The notes under the pieces were generated by a model, which did no database searches, was not told the origin of the DNA, and saw only the letters and a list, made by a program, of their open reading frames with translations. DNA of 64,000 nt from contig NZ_CP071872.1 of the NCBI RefSeq assembly GCF_022647665.1, forward strand, positions 3,472,001-3,536,000. The letters are read 5' to 3'. Source of the DNA: Streptomyces formicae. Its GTDB lineage: Bacteria > Actinomycetota > Actinomycetes > Streptomycetales > Streptomycetaceae. The translations under genes and the position numbers were made by a program. How positions within the stretch are numbered: the first letter of the stretch is position 1; every line of letters begins with the position of its first letter. Below are positions 25,868 through 35,177 of this stretch, piece by piece.

Positions 25868-27561
25868 CGGACCAGGTCGGCGGTGGTGAGGCCGACGAGG
25901 AGCAGGGCGACGTCGTCGTCCTGGCCCTGGCGGGACTCGACGGTGGCGACGATGTGTTCGGCCAGGCAGTCCAGATCGGCAGGGCCTTCCCCCACGATCG
26001 TCTCGACCTGCCGCAGCCCCTCGTCGACGTCCATGCCGCGGAACTCGACGAGTCCGTCGGTGCACAGCAGCATCGAGTCCTCGGGGCCGAGCCGGAGTTC
26101 GGTCGTCGGGTACGGGGCGTGGCCGCTGTACTGCGGCAGGCCCAGCGGCAGTCCGCCGTGGACGTACGGGCGGCTGCACCCGCCGCCGGGGTGTCGGACG
26201 AGCGGACCGTGATGGCCGGCGCGGACGAGCTGGGCGTGGCCGGTCGCCGGGTCCAGCTCGACGTAGAGGCAGGTGGCGAAGCGCTCGGTGTCCAGGTCGT
26301 GCAGGAAGGCGGAGGCGCGGGCCAGGAGGGTGCCCGGCGGGTGCCCCTCGGCCGCGTAGGCGCGCAGCGCGATCCGCAGCTGGCCCATGACGGCGGAGGC
26401 GTGGATGTCGTGCCCCTGGACGTCGCCGACGACCAGGCCCACCCGCCCGGTGGGCAGCGGGACGACGTCGTACCAGTCGCCGCCTATCTGGTGCCCGGTG
26501 CGTGCCGGGCGGTAGCGGGCGGCTATCCGGGTGCCGGTCACGTCGGGGATGACGGCGGGGAGCATGGCCTGCTGGAGCCCGACGGCGATGGCGTGCTCCT
26601 CGTCGTAGAGCACCGCGCGCTGCACGGACTGGGCCACCGTGCCTCCGAGGACCTGAAGAAGGTTGCGTTCCTCGGGAGTGAACCGGTCCTTGTGCCGGTA
26701 GATGATGGCAAGGGCGCCGATCGGCCTGGCCTGGGCGATGAGGGGCAGGATGGCGGATGCGCTGAAGTCGGTGTCCACGACGTGGGGCCGCAGCCGGGGG
26801 TAGGTCAGCGCCTCTTCCCTGCTGGTGAAGCGCGGTGTCCTGGTGCGGATCGCCTCGGCGACGGGCAGGGGGTCGTCCAGGCGGACGTACTGCATGTCAC
26901 GGGCGTACTCCGGCGGCAGGCCGGCGGTGGCGACGATCCGGAGCCGGCCCTTCTCGAGGAGGCTCAGGACGATGCTCGCGGCCCCGACGGCGCCCATGAC
27001 CTTTTCGCTGGTCAGGGCAGTGGTGACGTCCTCGATGGTGAGCGCCTGCGAGAGCGCGCTCGTCGTCGCCTCGACGACGTCCGTCTGGCGTCGGCGGTCG
27101 GCCTCCAGGGTGGCCTGCTGGGTCAGGTGCTGGAGCTCGGCGCTGGCGTCCCGGACGATCCCGACGACGCGCCGCGGCCGGCCCGCCCTGTCGCGCTGGA
27201 TGTGGCCCTGGACATGGGCCCAGCACAGGCTGCCGTCGGAGCGGCGTACGCGGAAATACGCACCGTAGCCGTCGCGCGACGCGAGCGCGTCGGACACCTG
27301 CGCCTCGAGCTGGGCCGCGTCCTCGGGATGCAGGCGCCGGGTGAGGGTGTCGGGACGGCCGTCGAACTCTTCGGGGTCGAGATCGAAGACCGCGAGGCCG
27401 CCGGGATCCAGGAACACCGTGTCGCAGTCGGGCTCCCAGATGAAGCCGCCCATGCCGTTGAGGGCGAGGACGCCCTGCAGGTCCGCGCGGAGGTCCGCCT
27501 CGAGGTCCTCGCTGCGGACCGACGCAGGAGAGGGCCTCGGGAGGAAGCGGGGACATGTCAT
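25864..27561 (-). CDS. SpoIIE-type PP2C phosphatase with PAS and GAF domains
   Basis: A 565-residue cytoplasmic signalling phosphatase of the RsbU/SpoIIE class, which usually dephosphorylates anti-anti-sigma factors. The order is a PAS domain with PAC (about 30-150; FIWEPDCDTVFLDP ... YFRVRRSDGSLCWAHVQGH), a GAF domain (about 165-320; VRLDDPLPVAEAI ... ILPLIAQARPIGALAIIYRHKDRFTPEE) and the PP2C core (about 345-560) with GGDWYDVVPL, VVGDVQGH, LLCTDGLVE and the final GQDDDVALLLV that carry the metal-binding aspartates. There is no histidine-kinase-like ATPase domain. ATG 27561 is chosen for its GGAG eight bases upstream. Its last codon and TAG stop lie at the border of the MITE at 25656-25867. 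Confidence 0.9.
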   Translation of the reverse strand: MTCPRFLPRPSPASVRSEDLEADLRADLQGVLALNGMGGFIWEPDCDTVFLDPGGLAVFDLDPEEFDGRPDTLTRRLHPEDAAQLEAQVSDALASRDGYGAYFRVRRSDGSLCWAHVQGHIQRDRAGRPRRVVGIVRDASAELQHLTQQATLEADRRRQTDVVEATTSALSQALTIEDVTTALTSEKVMGAVGAASIVLSLLEKGRLRIVATAGLPPEYARDMQYVRLDDPLPVAEAIRTRTPRFTSREEALTYPRLRPHVVDTDFSASAILPLIAQARPIGALAIIYRHKDRFTPEERNLLQVLGGTVAQSVQRAVLYDEEHAIAVGLQQAMLPAVIPDVTGTRIAARYRPARTGHQIGGDWYDVVPLPTGRVGLVVGDVQGHDIHASAVMGQLRIALRAYAAEGHPPGTLLARASAFLHDLDTERFATCLYVELDPATGHAQLVRAGHHGPLVRHPGGGCSRPYVHGGLPLGLPQYSGHAPYPTTELRLGPEDSMLLCTDGLVEFRGMDVDEGLRQVETIVGEGPADLDCLAEHIVATVESRQGQDDDVALLLVGLTTADLVR

Positions 27562-27760
27562 GCAGGGGCTCCAAGCCGCACGGATCTGTGTGGTCACACC
27601 GAGTGTCTGGGTGATGCCGGTTTGCACCATTTTATGGCGATGTGAGTTCCTCACTGTACCGGCCGCTTTCCGGCAGGGGGTCGAGTTGAGGAGTGGGGAA
27701 GGATGGCCGGGTGAGCAGACGGCAGAAGCCGTCACGTCCGCCCATGGATGAGGAGCCCAC

Positions 27761-28150
27761 ATGGCCAGTAAATTCACCGAGCTTGCGATCGACTGTGCCG
27801 ATCCCCACGGTCTCGCCCGGTTCTGGTGCTCGGTCCTTGACTACGAGGTGCAGGACGAAGGCGACGGAGTCGTCACCATCGGCTCCCCTGCGGTGCCTGA
27901 GGGCAGGAACGGCCTCGGCCCTGTGCCACCGACGTTGACCTTCGCGCACGTGCCCGAGGGCAAGACCGTCAAGAACAGGCTCCACATCGACGTCAACCCC
28001 ACCGACAGGGAGCAGGACGAAGAGGTCCGTCGCCTGCTCGACCTGGGTGCTCGACACGCCGACGTCGGCCAAACCGGCGATGAGAGCTGGGTGACACTCG
28101 CCGACCCGGAGGGGAACGAGTTCTGCGTCCTCGCGGGCCGCCGCCCCTGA
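27761..28150 (+). CDS. VOC-family (glyoxalase/bleomycin-resistance-like) protein
   Basis: A 129-residue protein of the vicinal-oxygen-chelate superfamily. It has the typical opening ELAIDCADPHGLARFWCSVLDY, a middle LHIDVNPTDREQDEEVRRLLDLGA and the closing WVTLADPEGNEFCVLAGR, i.e. two beta-alpha-beta-beta-beta modules. Such small Streptomyces VOC proteins are mostly of unknown substrate; possibilities include lactoylglutathione-like chemistry or antibiotic sequestration. ATG 27761 follows GAGGAG. It is divergent from the SpoIIE gene and followed by a hairpin terminator. Confidence 0.85.
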   Translation: MASKFTELAIDCADPHGLARFWCSVLDYEVQDEGDGVVTIGSPAVPEGRNGLGPVPPTLTFAHVPEGKTVKNRLHIDVNPTDREQDEEVRRLLDLGARHADVGQTGDESWVTLADPEGNEFCVLAGRRP

Positions 28151-28161
28151 CCGGAGGGAGA

Positions 28162-28189
28162 GGCCGCCGCCCCGAAGCGGGCGGCGGCC
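28162..28189. terminator. perfect 11-bp hairpin terminator
   Basis: GGCCGCCGCCC and GGGCGGCGGCC around a six-base loop, between the convergent VOC and amine-oxidase genes. Confidence 0.7.
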
Positions 28190-28207
28190 GTCCGGTGGCG
28201 GCGTGGC

Positions 28208-29824
28208 TCACGCGAGCACGCGGGTGTGCAGCGCGGTGACCGCCTTGCGGGCGGAGGTGAACGCCCCGTGCTGCCAGGCGTCGGTGTGGCTCAGGTAGTC
28301 GCCGGCGAAGTAGACCCGTCCCGCCGCCTGGTTGAGCGGGGCGAACACCGGCGCGTCCGGCCCGCCGGCCATCGAGTGCCAGGCGGCCTCCACATACGGT
28401 GTCTGCCGCCAGTGGTGCGAGAAGGACGAGGCGAGCTCGCTGCGGTACTTCTCGCCGTGGATCTTCACGCCCTGCGCCACGGCCCGCGCCTCCCGCTCGC
28501 GCGGTGTGAGCGCCGCGTACGAGTCCGCCTGGGACCCGTAGTTGTAGTAGCCGATGACGACTCCGCGCTCGCCGTGGAAGCCGTACGACGGGTACCAGAC
28601 GTGCGCCAGGTCCATGTCGGTCTCGGTGATGCCGCCGTAGATCCGGTGGTCGGTCTCCCACCAGCGGCTCCGGTACTCGAGCCCGATCTTCCCGGCCGAG
28701 GACGGCCTGCATGCCTCCAGGGCGGTCTGGACGGCCGGGCCCAGGTTGTGGGAGGTCTTCGCGAGGATGTTGGGCGGCAGGGCGGCGATGCAGTAGTCCG
28801 CCTCGATCGTGCGGGTGCGGCCGGACCGGGTGTAGGTGACGGTCACACCGTGGTCCGTGCCGTCGATCCTGCTGACCGCGGCGCCGGTACGGATCCTCCG
28901 CTCGCCGATCGCGCGCGTGAGCGCGGCCGGTATCCGGTCCATGCCGCCGACCGGCTGGAACATCAGCATCGCCTGGTCGTACTCGAACTCGAAGGAGAAG
29001 TAGCGGCCGACGCCGCTCGCGAAGACCTCGGACGCGGTGGGTACGAACCCCAGCTCCTCTCCGGGGGTGCCGGCGGCCGCCGGGTCGATGCGGTAGCCGC
29101 GCCTGCTGCTGCCCGTGTAGGCGAGGGTGTCGCCGATGTCGCCGAAGTCCTTGAGGAATTCGAGCAGCCGCTCCTGGTCCTCGGTGGTGATCCGGCGGTC
29201 GAGGGCGCCCGTGTCCGTGGCCTTGGCGAGCAGCTCGGCCACGTATCCGTACACATCGGCCTTGGCGGTCCGGTGGCGTACCGGGGCCTTCATGCCGGAC
29301 TGCTCGTTGAAGATGTACGCGTTGGCGTTGACGTTGGTGAACACCTCGATGGGTACGCCGAGTTCACGGCAGTAGTCGAGAGTGACCATCCACTGCGGGA
29401 TCCGGGCGGGCCCCGCGTTCATGTACTGCCCGCCGCCGAAGCGGGCGGTCTGCCTGTTGCCGTAGGTGTCCGTCGTTGAGTCCCCGCCGCGCACCGTGAA
29501 GTTGCGTCCGCCGGTGCGCTCCCGGGCCTCCAGGACCGTACAGTCGTAGCCCGCCTTGCCCAGTTCGTACGCGGCCGCGAGTCCGGCTATGCCGCCGCCG
29601 ACGATGACGACCTTCGCCGCCGACCGGCCCTTGAGTGTGAAGTCGCTTCTGCGGGGGGCCTGGAAGGCCGGTTCACGGCGTGCCGCCTCGGCGGTGGGCG
29701 CGAGGCCGAACGCCCCCATGGTCGCGAACATGGCGCCGGCCCCGCTGGTCAGGCCGACATTGCGAAGGAAGGTACGGCGGCTGGTGCCTGAGGGCGCGTG
29801 CGGGGCGTGCGGGGCGTGTGCCAT
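28208..29824 (-). CDS. Tat-exported flavin-dependent amine oxidase (L-amino-acid-oxidase-like)
   Basis: A 538-residue exported flavoenzyme of the monoamine oxidase/L-amino-acid oxidase group, expected to oxidise an amine or amino acid with release of ammonia and hydrogen peroxide. The Tat signal is SRRTFLRNVGLTSGAGAMF. The FAD-binding loop is VVIVGGGIAGLAAAYELGKAGYDCTVLEARERTGGR (about 70-105), and the C-terminal GRVYFAGDYLSHTDAWQHGAFTSARKAV is the second FAD motif. The region between (GGQYMNAGPARIPQWM; WWETDHRIYGGITETD) is typical of L-amino-acid oxidases. The N-terminal HAPHAPHAP comes from a 9-bp tandem repeat in the DNA. Peroxide release could be antagonistic in the medium. Confidence 0.88.
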   Translation of the reverse strand: MAHAPHAPHAPSGTSRRTFLRNVGLTSGAGAMFATMGAFGLAPTAEAARREPAFQAPRRSDFTLKGRSAAKVVIVGGGIAGLAAAYELGKAGYDCTVLEARERTGGRNFTVRGGDSTTDTYGNRQTARFGGGQYMNAGPARIPQWMVTLDYCRELGVPIEVFTNVNANAYIFNEQSGMKAPVRHRTAKADVYGYVAELLAKATDTGALDRRITTEDQERLLEFLKDFGDIGDTLAYTGSSRRGYRIDPAAAGTPGEELGFVPTASEVFASGVGRYFSFEFEYDQAMLMFQPVGGMDRIPAALTRAIGERRIRTGAAVSRIDGTDHGVTVTYTRSGRTRTIEADYCIAALPPNILAKTSHNLGPAVQTALEACRPSSAGKIGLEYRSRWWETDHRIYGGITETDMDLAHVWYPSYGFHGERGVVIGYYNYGSQADSYAALTPREREARAVAQGVKIHGEKYRSELASSFSHHWRQTPYVEAAWHSMAGGPDAPVFAPLNQAAGRVYFAGDYLSHTDAWQHGAFTSARKAVTALHTRVLA

Positions 29825-29948
29825 GTCCCGGCTCCTTTGGTCGCGAGGTTTCCGGGATCCTCACAACGCCGGGTTACGGCCCGTCACTTACGCGTGTAAC
29901 GCGCCCGTTTCTCTGCCTACGCGCCGGTACCGGGACGGGGTGCGGGGC

Positions 29949-29989
29949 GTTCGCACCAGTGGCCCCCCGTGACGGCCACTGGTGCGAAC
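29949..29989. terminator. perfect 16-bp hairpin, terminator of the NlpC/P60 gene
   Basis: GTTCGCACCAGTGGCC and GGCCACTGGTGCGAAC pair perfectly around a nine-base loop, 24 bases downstream of the NlpC/P60 stop (30013, minus strand). Confidence 0.75.
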
Positions 29990-30012
29990 GGCGCCCGGCG
30001 CCGGAGCGTGCC

Positions 30013-30891
30013 TCAGAACGTGCAGGTGGGCACTGACTCCAGCCACGCGGGTCCCTGGATGTAGATGTTGGTGACCCAGGCCCGGTAGTCGGGCAGATAG
30101 GACCAGGCGTCGTTGGTGTAGCCGTCGGAGGTGACGGGCTCCGCGTGCTTCTGGCACTGGACGCGGATGGTCGTCGGCCCGGGGAAGGCGTAGACGCGGG
30201 CGGCCGCGGTCGACGGCCGGTCCTTGGTCCAGACGCCGGTGCCCCACGTCCGGAAGACGTGCCCCTGCACCGGCCCCGTGTCGACCCGTACCGCCCCGTA
30301 GTAACTGCCGGTCAGCCGGACGTCGCTGACCATGAGCCGGGTGCCGGACTGCCGGGCCTCGACCATCCTGCCCGCCCCGAGGTAGATGGCGATGTGCTGG
30401 AGCTTCTGGGAGGTGCCCCAGACCAGCAGGTCGCCGGGGAGCAGCGGGGCCAGGCCCTGGGCCGCGGTGAAGCGTTCGGCGGCACGATGCGTGTAGTACT
30501 GGGCGCTGGCCACTCCGTTGAGCAGATCCGAGCCGGTGGCCTGGGCGTACGCGTAGCGGACCAGCCCCGAGCAGTCGAAGCCGAGCCGTTCGGGATCGTG
30601 CTCGCTGGCCGGGTCGCTGGGGTCCACCTGCCCGTACGTGGGACCGGGCTGCGGGCCGTGACCGCCGCCCCAGGTGTACCAGACGCCCGCTGCCACCTGA
30701 GCGCAGGCGGCCGCGATCGCCCGTTCCGCCGCCGCGGAGGCGCCCGGCGCCAGCGCGGCGCACTCGCCGCGGTCGGCGGCTGCGGGAACCGCCCGCGCGG
30801 CGGGCGTCGTTGCCACTGCCGCCCCGGGCACCCAGAGCAGGCAGGCCAGTAATCCGATGAGTGTGCCGATGAGTCCGGTCCGGCGAAGCAT
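30013..30891 (-). CDS. secreted NlpC/P60 peptidoglycan endopeptidase
   Basis: A 292-residue exported hydrolase predicted to cut peptide stems of peptidoglycan. The signal peptide is LIGTLIGLLACLLWVPGAAVA. The NlpC/P60 domain has its catalytic Cys in RLGFDCSGLVRYAYA (about 100), a proton-shuttling His in QHIAIYLGAGRMVEA (about 165), and an LLPGDLLVWG strand between. After about 215 a C-terminal domain carries four cysteines or aromatic motifs (IRVQCQKHAEPV, AWSYLPDYRAWVTNIYIQGPAWLESVP), similar to a small SH3-like cell-wall-binding part. A (GGTGTC)8 microsatellite lies just upstream, between this gene and the STAND gene. Confidence 0.87.
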   Translation of the reverse strand: MLRRTGLIGTLIGLLACLLWVPGAAVATTPAARAVPAAADRGECAALAPGASAAAERAIAAACAQVAAGVWYTWGGGHGPQPGPTYGQVDPSDPASEHDPERLGFDCSGLVRYAYAQATGSDLLNGVASAQYYTHRAAERFTAAQGLAPLLPGDLLVWGTSQKLQHIAIYLGAGRMVEARQSGTRLMVSDVRLTGSYYGAVRVDTGPVQGHVFRTWGTGVWTKDRPSTAAARVYAFPGPTTIRVQCQKHAEPVTSDGYTNDAWSYLPDYRAWVTNIYIQGPAWLESVPTCTF

Positions 30892-30931
30892 GCGAGGACC
30901 CCCGTCTCCCGTTGCCGTAGATGTAGTTGTG

Positions 30932-30983
<52 letters not shown>

Positions 30984-31072
30984 AGAGCAGCCTGCGTGCC
31001 GGGCCGGCCGCGCGTCGAGTGCCGCGCGTCACCCCGTGCGAACGGGCAACGGGAAACCCCCGGGGAAACCCC

Positions 31073-31097
31073 CGCCGGGCAGGGCACCTGCCCGGCG
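31073..31097. terminator. 11-bp hairpin terminator after the STAND gene
   Basis: CGCCGGGCAGG and CCTGCCCGGCG with a three-base loop, ending four bases from the stop of the minus-strand STAND gene at 31101. Confidence 0.65.
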
Positions 31098-31100
31098 GCG

Positions 31101-34100
31101 TCAGGGGCTGCCACAGCCGGTGCCGGCGGAGACGGGCAGGCCGGGCATGAGCACCGCCCGCTCCTTCGGGCCGATGTCCTCGCGCAGCCGGCAGATCTCG
31201 GTGAGCCGGGCGGCGACGTCCAGGTCCCACAGCCGTACGGTGCCGTCGTTGCTGCTGCTGGCCACCGTCCGCCCGCCGGGGGCGAATGCGATGCCCCACA
31301 CCGCGTTCGTATGACCCGTCAGCGCGGCCGACGGCCGCCGCCCGGCCATGTCCCACAGCCGCACCGTACGGTCGTTGCCGCTGCTCGCCAGCGTCCGGCC
31401 GTCGGGCGAGAAGGCGATGCCCCGCACCGAGCCGGTGTGACCCGTCAGCGCCGCCACGAAGCGGTGCCGCCGGGCGTCCCACAGGCGCACGGTCCCGTCG
31501 TTGCCGCTGCTGGCGACCAGCCGGCCGTCCGGGCCGAACGCCACGCCCCGTACCGCGCCCGTGTGGCCGGTGAGCGTGGCCGCCGGCCGCCGCCTGGCCA
31601 CGTCCCACAGTCGTACGGTCAGATCGTCACCGGCGCTTGCCAGCGTGCGCCCGTCAGGGCTGAAGGCGACGTCATTGGCGAAGTCCGTGTGGCCGCTGAG
31701 GGTGGCGAGCGGGCGCCGCCGGGCCACGTCCCAGAGCCGGATCGTGCCGTCGGAGCCCGCCGACGCGAGCGTGTGCCCGTCGGGGGCGAAGGCCACCGAG
31801 AACACGTCCCCGCTGTGGCCGGTGAGGGCGGCGAGCGGGCGCCGCCGGGCCACGTCCCAGAGCCGGATCGTGCCGTCGGAGCCCGCCGACGCCAGCATCC
31901 GTCCGCCGGGGGCGAACGCCACCGAGAACACCGCCTCGCGGTGCCCCCTGAACGTCGCCAGCACTCGGCGGCCCATCACGTCCCACAGCCGCACCGTGTG
32001 AGCGGCGTCGGCGGTCGCCAGCAGCCTCCCGTCCGGGCTGAACGCGGCCCGCCAGACCTCGGTGAACGGACGCGACGCCAGAACCCGGCCGCGCAGGTCC
32101 CACAGCACCACGGACTGGTCGAACCCGGCCGTCGCCAGCACCGTCCCGCCGGAGTCCACCGCCACCCCCAGCACGTAGTCGGTGTGCCCGGTGAGCGTCC
32201 CGGTCGGCCGGCCGCTGCGCACGTCCCACAGCCGGGTCGTGCCGTCGCCGCCCGCACTGACCACCGTCGTGCCGTCCGGCGTGTACGCGACCGCGTTGAT
32301 GTCGTCGCTGTGGCCGGTCAGCGCCGCCGTCGTCCGCCGCCCCGCCACGTCCCACAGGCGTACGGTCCGGTCGACGCCCCCGGTCGCCAGCGACCGCCCG
32401 TCCGGGGCGAACGCCGCCCCCAGCACCTCGTCGGTGTGCCCCCTGAGCACGGCGAGCGGCCGGGCGCCCACCGGGTCCCACAGCCGTACGGTCCGGTCGG
32501 AGCCCGCCGAGACCAGGGTCCGGCCGTCCGGTGCGTACGCCAGGGCGTTGACCCTGCCGGTGTGTCCGGTGAGCGACGCGACGACCCGGCCGGGGCCGGC
32601 CGTGTCCCACAACTGGACCGTTCCGTCGGCGGCCGCGACGGCGAGCCTGCCGCCGCGCGGGTCGAAGGAGACCGCCCGGGCCCCCTTCGTGCTCGCGGGA
32701 AGCACCGCCTCCGTGCGGCGGCCGGCGGTGCTCCACAGCCGCACCGGCCCGTCCGTGGAGGTCGCCGCCAGCGCCCGGCCGTCGGGGCTGAAGGCGACCG
32801 CGCGCACCCGCCCGGGGACCCTGAACGTGCCGGTCGTGCGGCGGTCGGCCACTCGCCGCAGGGTCACCGTGCCGTCGGAACTGGCCGTCGCCAGCGACCG
32901 GTTCCCCGGCGCGAAGGCCACCGCGTTGACCGGCCCGCCGTGGCCGCCGAGCCGGGCGGAGAACGCCTGGGACTGGGTGCTCAGCAGGGCGCCGCGCGCC
33001 TCGGCCGTCGCCTCGGCACGGTACGCCTCCTCGGCGAGCAGCATCGACGCCTCGGGCCTGCCTGCGGCCAGCGACGTGGACCGCACGGCCAGCGCCTGCG
33101 AGCGGGCGACGCGCTCCTGGTGGAGCGCGCCCGAACGCTGCTGGTAGGCCACGCCGCCGGCGGTCACGGCGAGGACCAGCAGCACGACGAGTGTGGCCAG
33201 CATCCGCTGCTGGAGCCGGACCTGGCGCCTCGCCTGCCGCGCGCGGCCGTCCTCCTCGGACCGGCTCGCCCGCAGGAACTCCTCCTCCCGCGGGCTGAGC
33301 CGGCTTCCGCCGTCCAGCTCCTCGGCCCAGGAACGGGCGGTGTCCAGCCGCGTCCCCCGGTAGAGGACGGACGGATCCCGGCCCTCGCGCTCCCATTCGG
33401 CGGCGGCGTGGGCCAGTTGCTGGTGGATCAGCAGCCCGGCCCGGTCGGCGTGGATCCAGCCGTGCAGCCGGGGCCAGGCGTGCAGCAGCGCCTCGTGGGT
33501 GATCTCCACCGTGTCACTGTCCATGGTGATCAGCCGGGCCCGTACGAAGGCGTCGAGCGCGGCCGCGGCGCCGTCCGCGCCGGCCAGTTGCTCCATCAGG
33601 GCGGTCCGGCTCATCCGGCGCCGGGTCGCCCCGGTGCCGTCGGCGACATGGACGAGGCGCACCAGGATGCGGCGGATCGTGCGCTGTTCGGCCGGATACA
33701 GCCGGGCGAAGACGGTCTCGGCCGTCCGCGCGATCGCCCCCTGGATCCCGCCCGTGCGCTCGTACCCGGCGACGGTCAGCGTGGCCCCCTCGCGCTGCTG
33801 CCAGGTGGCCAGCAGCGCGTGCGACAGCAGCGGCAGCGCACCGGACGGCGTCACGTCCGACCCGCTCCCGGACGTCGCCGTCCCCGTCCCCGTCACCGTC
33901 GCCGTCCCCGTGTCGTCGCGCAGCCCCGCGTCCCGCAGCAGCAGGGGGACGAGGCCCGGTTCGAGCGTGACACCGGCGAGTTCGGCCGGGCGCGTGATCG
34001 CCTCCCGCAGCTCGGCCACGGACATCGGGGGCAGGACGAACAGCCCGTCGGTGAAGACCGGGGCCAGCTCGGGAAGGTCCAGACAGCTCCCGGAGAAGTC

Positions 34101-35030
34101 CGCCCGTACGCCGAGTACGACGACGGCCGGATCGTGGCCGGTCCCCGCCGGCCGGGACGAGGCCAGCGCACACAGCACACGGACGAAGGCACGGCGCTCG
34201 TCCTCGTCCGAGCAGAGCGTGAACAACTCCTCGAACTGGTCGACGAGCAGCACCGGTCGGACGGGCGGAGGCTGCTGCCTGCCGCCGGGGCACGCCCCGG
34301 CGCCGCCCGGCCGGCCGCGGACCGCATCGAGCAGCGTCTCCGGCCGGTCCCGTAACTCCCATGCGGTGAGCCCGAGATCGCTGCCCAGCGCCTTCGCGGT
34401 GCACTCCAGCAGCTCGTCCAGCGGATGCGCCGTCGGCGTCAGCGTCACCACCGGCCAGGCGTCGGCGCCCGGCATCGGGAAGCCGTCGCCGCTCCGGAGC
34501 GCCGCCACGAGACCGGCGTTGAGCAGGGACGACTTGCCGGCGCCCGACGGGGCGACCAGCAGCAGCGGTCCGCTCCCGATCCGTTCGAAGACCCGCTCGA
34601 CCAGCGCGGCCGTCGCACGCTCCCGGCCGAAGAACCACCGCGCGTCCTGCGGGGTGAACGCCGGCAGCCCCCGGTACGGACATGCGCCGTCGGACTGCGG
34701 CCCCGGCGCGCCGGCTTCGGGGCCGGCACCGCCGCAGTCCCGCGCGGCGCCCTCCGGCAGCAGCCGGAGCAGCTCGCCCTCGGCCCCGAGGATCTGGTCG
34801 CAGCGGCGCGCGACATCCTCGGTCGCGGGCTTCGCACCGGTCTCGATCTTGCTCAGATAGCCCTTGCTGTAGTGCGTGCGGCGTGCCAGATCGGCCAGTG
34901 ACAGACCGCGCTCCTGCCGCAGCCGTCTCAGCTGAGCGGGAAAGGCGGACGCCGCCCCTTCGCCCGGCGCGTTCCGGTTGTGGTCTTCGTGTCCGTGGTG
35001 CTGCTCCCGCTCCCGCAAGACATCCCCCAT
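31101..35030 (-). CDS. XRE HTH - STAND NTPase - TM helix - 14x WD40 giant regulator
   Basis: A 1309-residue protein. Residues about 30-85 are an XRE helix-turn-helix (LRRLRQERGLSLADLARRTH ... YLSKIETGAKPATED). About 120-550 is an nSTAND-type NTPase: entry motif YRGLPAFTPQDARWFFGRE, Walker A APSGAGKSSLL (about 158), Walker B VLLVDQFEELF (about 260), and a DSDTVEITHEALLHAWPRL tail. A basic stretch (RQARRQVRLQQR) then a hydrophobic helix (LATLVVLLVLAVTAGGVAY, about 608-628) follow. From about 692 come fourteen WD40 repeats, enough for two seven-bladed propellers. The charge rule puts the WD40 part outside the cell. A Thr/Gly-rich loop near 375-400 is encoded by a short tandem repeat. ATG 35030 is the chosen start. 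No other gene is in the transcript. Confidence 0.88.
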   Translation of the reverse strand: MGDVLREREQHHGHEDHNRNAPGEGAASAFPAQLRRLRQERGLSLADLARRTHYSKGYLSKIETGAKPATEDVARRCDQILGAEGELLRLLPEGAARDCGGAGPEAGAPGPQSDGACPYRGLPAFTPQDARWFFGRERATAALVERVFERIGSGPLLLVAPSGAGKSSLLNAGLVAALRSGDGFPMPGADAWPVVTLTPTAHPLDELLECTAKALGSDLGLTAWELRDRPETLLDAVRGRPGGAGACPGGRQQPPPVRPVLLVDQFEELFTLCSDEDERRAFVRVLCALASSRPAGTGHDPAVVVLGVRADFSGSCLDLPELAPVFTDGLFVLPPMSVAELREAITRPAELAGVTLEPGLVPLLLRDAGLRDDTGTATVTGTGTATSGSGSDVTPSGALPLLSHALLATWQQREGATLTVAGYERTGGIQGAIARTAETVFARLYPAEQRTIRRILVRLVHVADGTGATRRRMSRTALMEQLAGADGAAAALDAFVRARLITMDSDTVEITHEALLHAWPRLHGWIHADRAGLLIHQQLAHAAAEWEREGRDPSVLYRGTRLDTARSWAEELDGGSRLSPREEEFLRASRSEEDGRARQARRQVRLQQRMLATLVVLLVLAVTAGGVAYQQRSGALHQERVARSQALAVRSTSLAAGRPEASMLLAEEAYRAEATAEARGALLSTQSQAFSARLGGHGGPVNAVAFAPGNRSLATASSDGTVTLRRVADRRTTGTFRVPGRVRAVAFSPDGRALAATSTDGPVRLWSTAGRRTEAVLPASTKGARAVSFDPRGGRLAVAAADGTVQLWDTAGPGRVVASLTGHTGRVNALAYAPDGRTLVSAGSDRTVRLWDPVGARPLAVLRGHTDEVLGAAFAPDGRSLATGGVDRTVRLWDVAGRRTTAALTGHSDDINAVAYTPDGTTVVSAGGDGTTRLWDVRSGRPTGTLTGHTDYVLGVAVDSGGTVLATAGFDQSVVLWDLRGRVLASRPFTEVWRAAFSPDGRLLATADAAHTVRLWDVMGRRVLATFRGHREAVFSVAFAPGGRMLASAGSDGTIRLWDVARRRPLAALTGHSGDVFSVAFAPDGHTLASAGSDGTIRLWDVARRRPLATLSGHTDFANDVAFSPDGRTLASAGDDLTVRLWDVARRRPAATLTGHTGAVRGVAFGPDGRLVASSGNDGTVRLWDARRHRFVAALTGHTGSVRGIAFSPDGRTLASSGNDRTVRLWDMAGRRPSAALTGHTNAVWGIAFAPGGRTVASSSNDGTVRLWDLDVAARLTEICRLREDIGPKERAVLMPGLPVSAGTGCGSP

Positions 35031-35124
35031 GGCAAAGTGCGCCCAGGCCGTACGACGGCCGTTGCCCAGGCTACTTCGGGGGGAGGACGGGGCGGCAGAA
35101 CTTTCACCCGGTGTGACGAAAACA

Positions 35125-35163
35125 GGACGTTCCGGAGCCGCGGGCGGCGGCTCCGGAACGTCC
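35125..35163. terminator. perfect 17-bp hairpin, terminator of the I36-type gene
   Basis: GGACGTTCCGGAGCCGC and GCGGCTCCGGAACGTCC around a five-base loop, 15 bases downstream of the stop at 35178 (minus strand). Confidence 0.8.
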
Positions 35164-35177
35164 CGGCAGGGCGCGGG

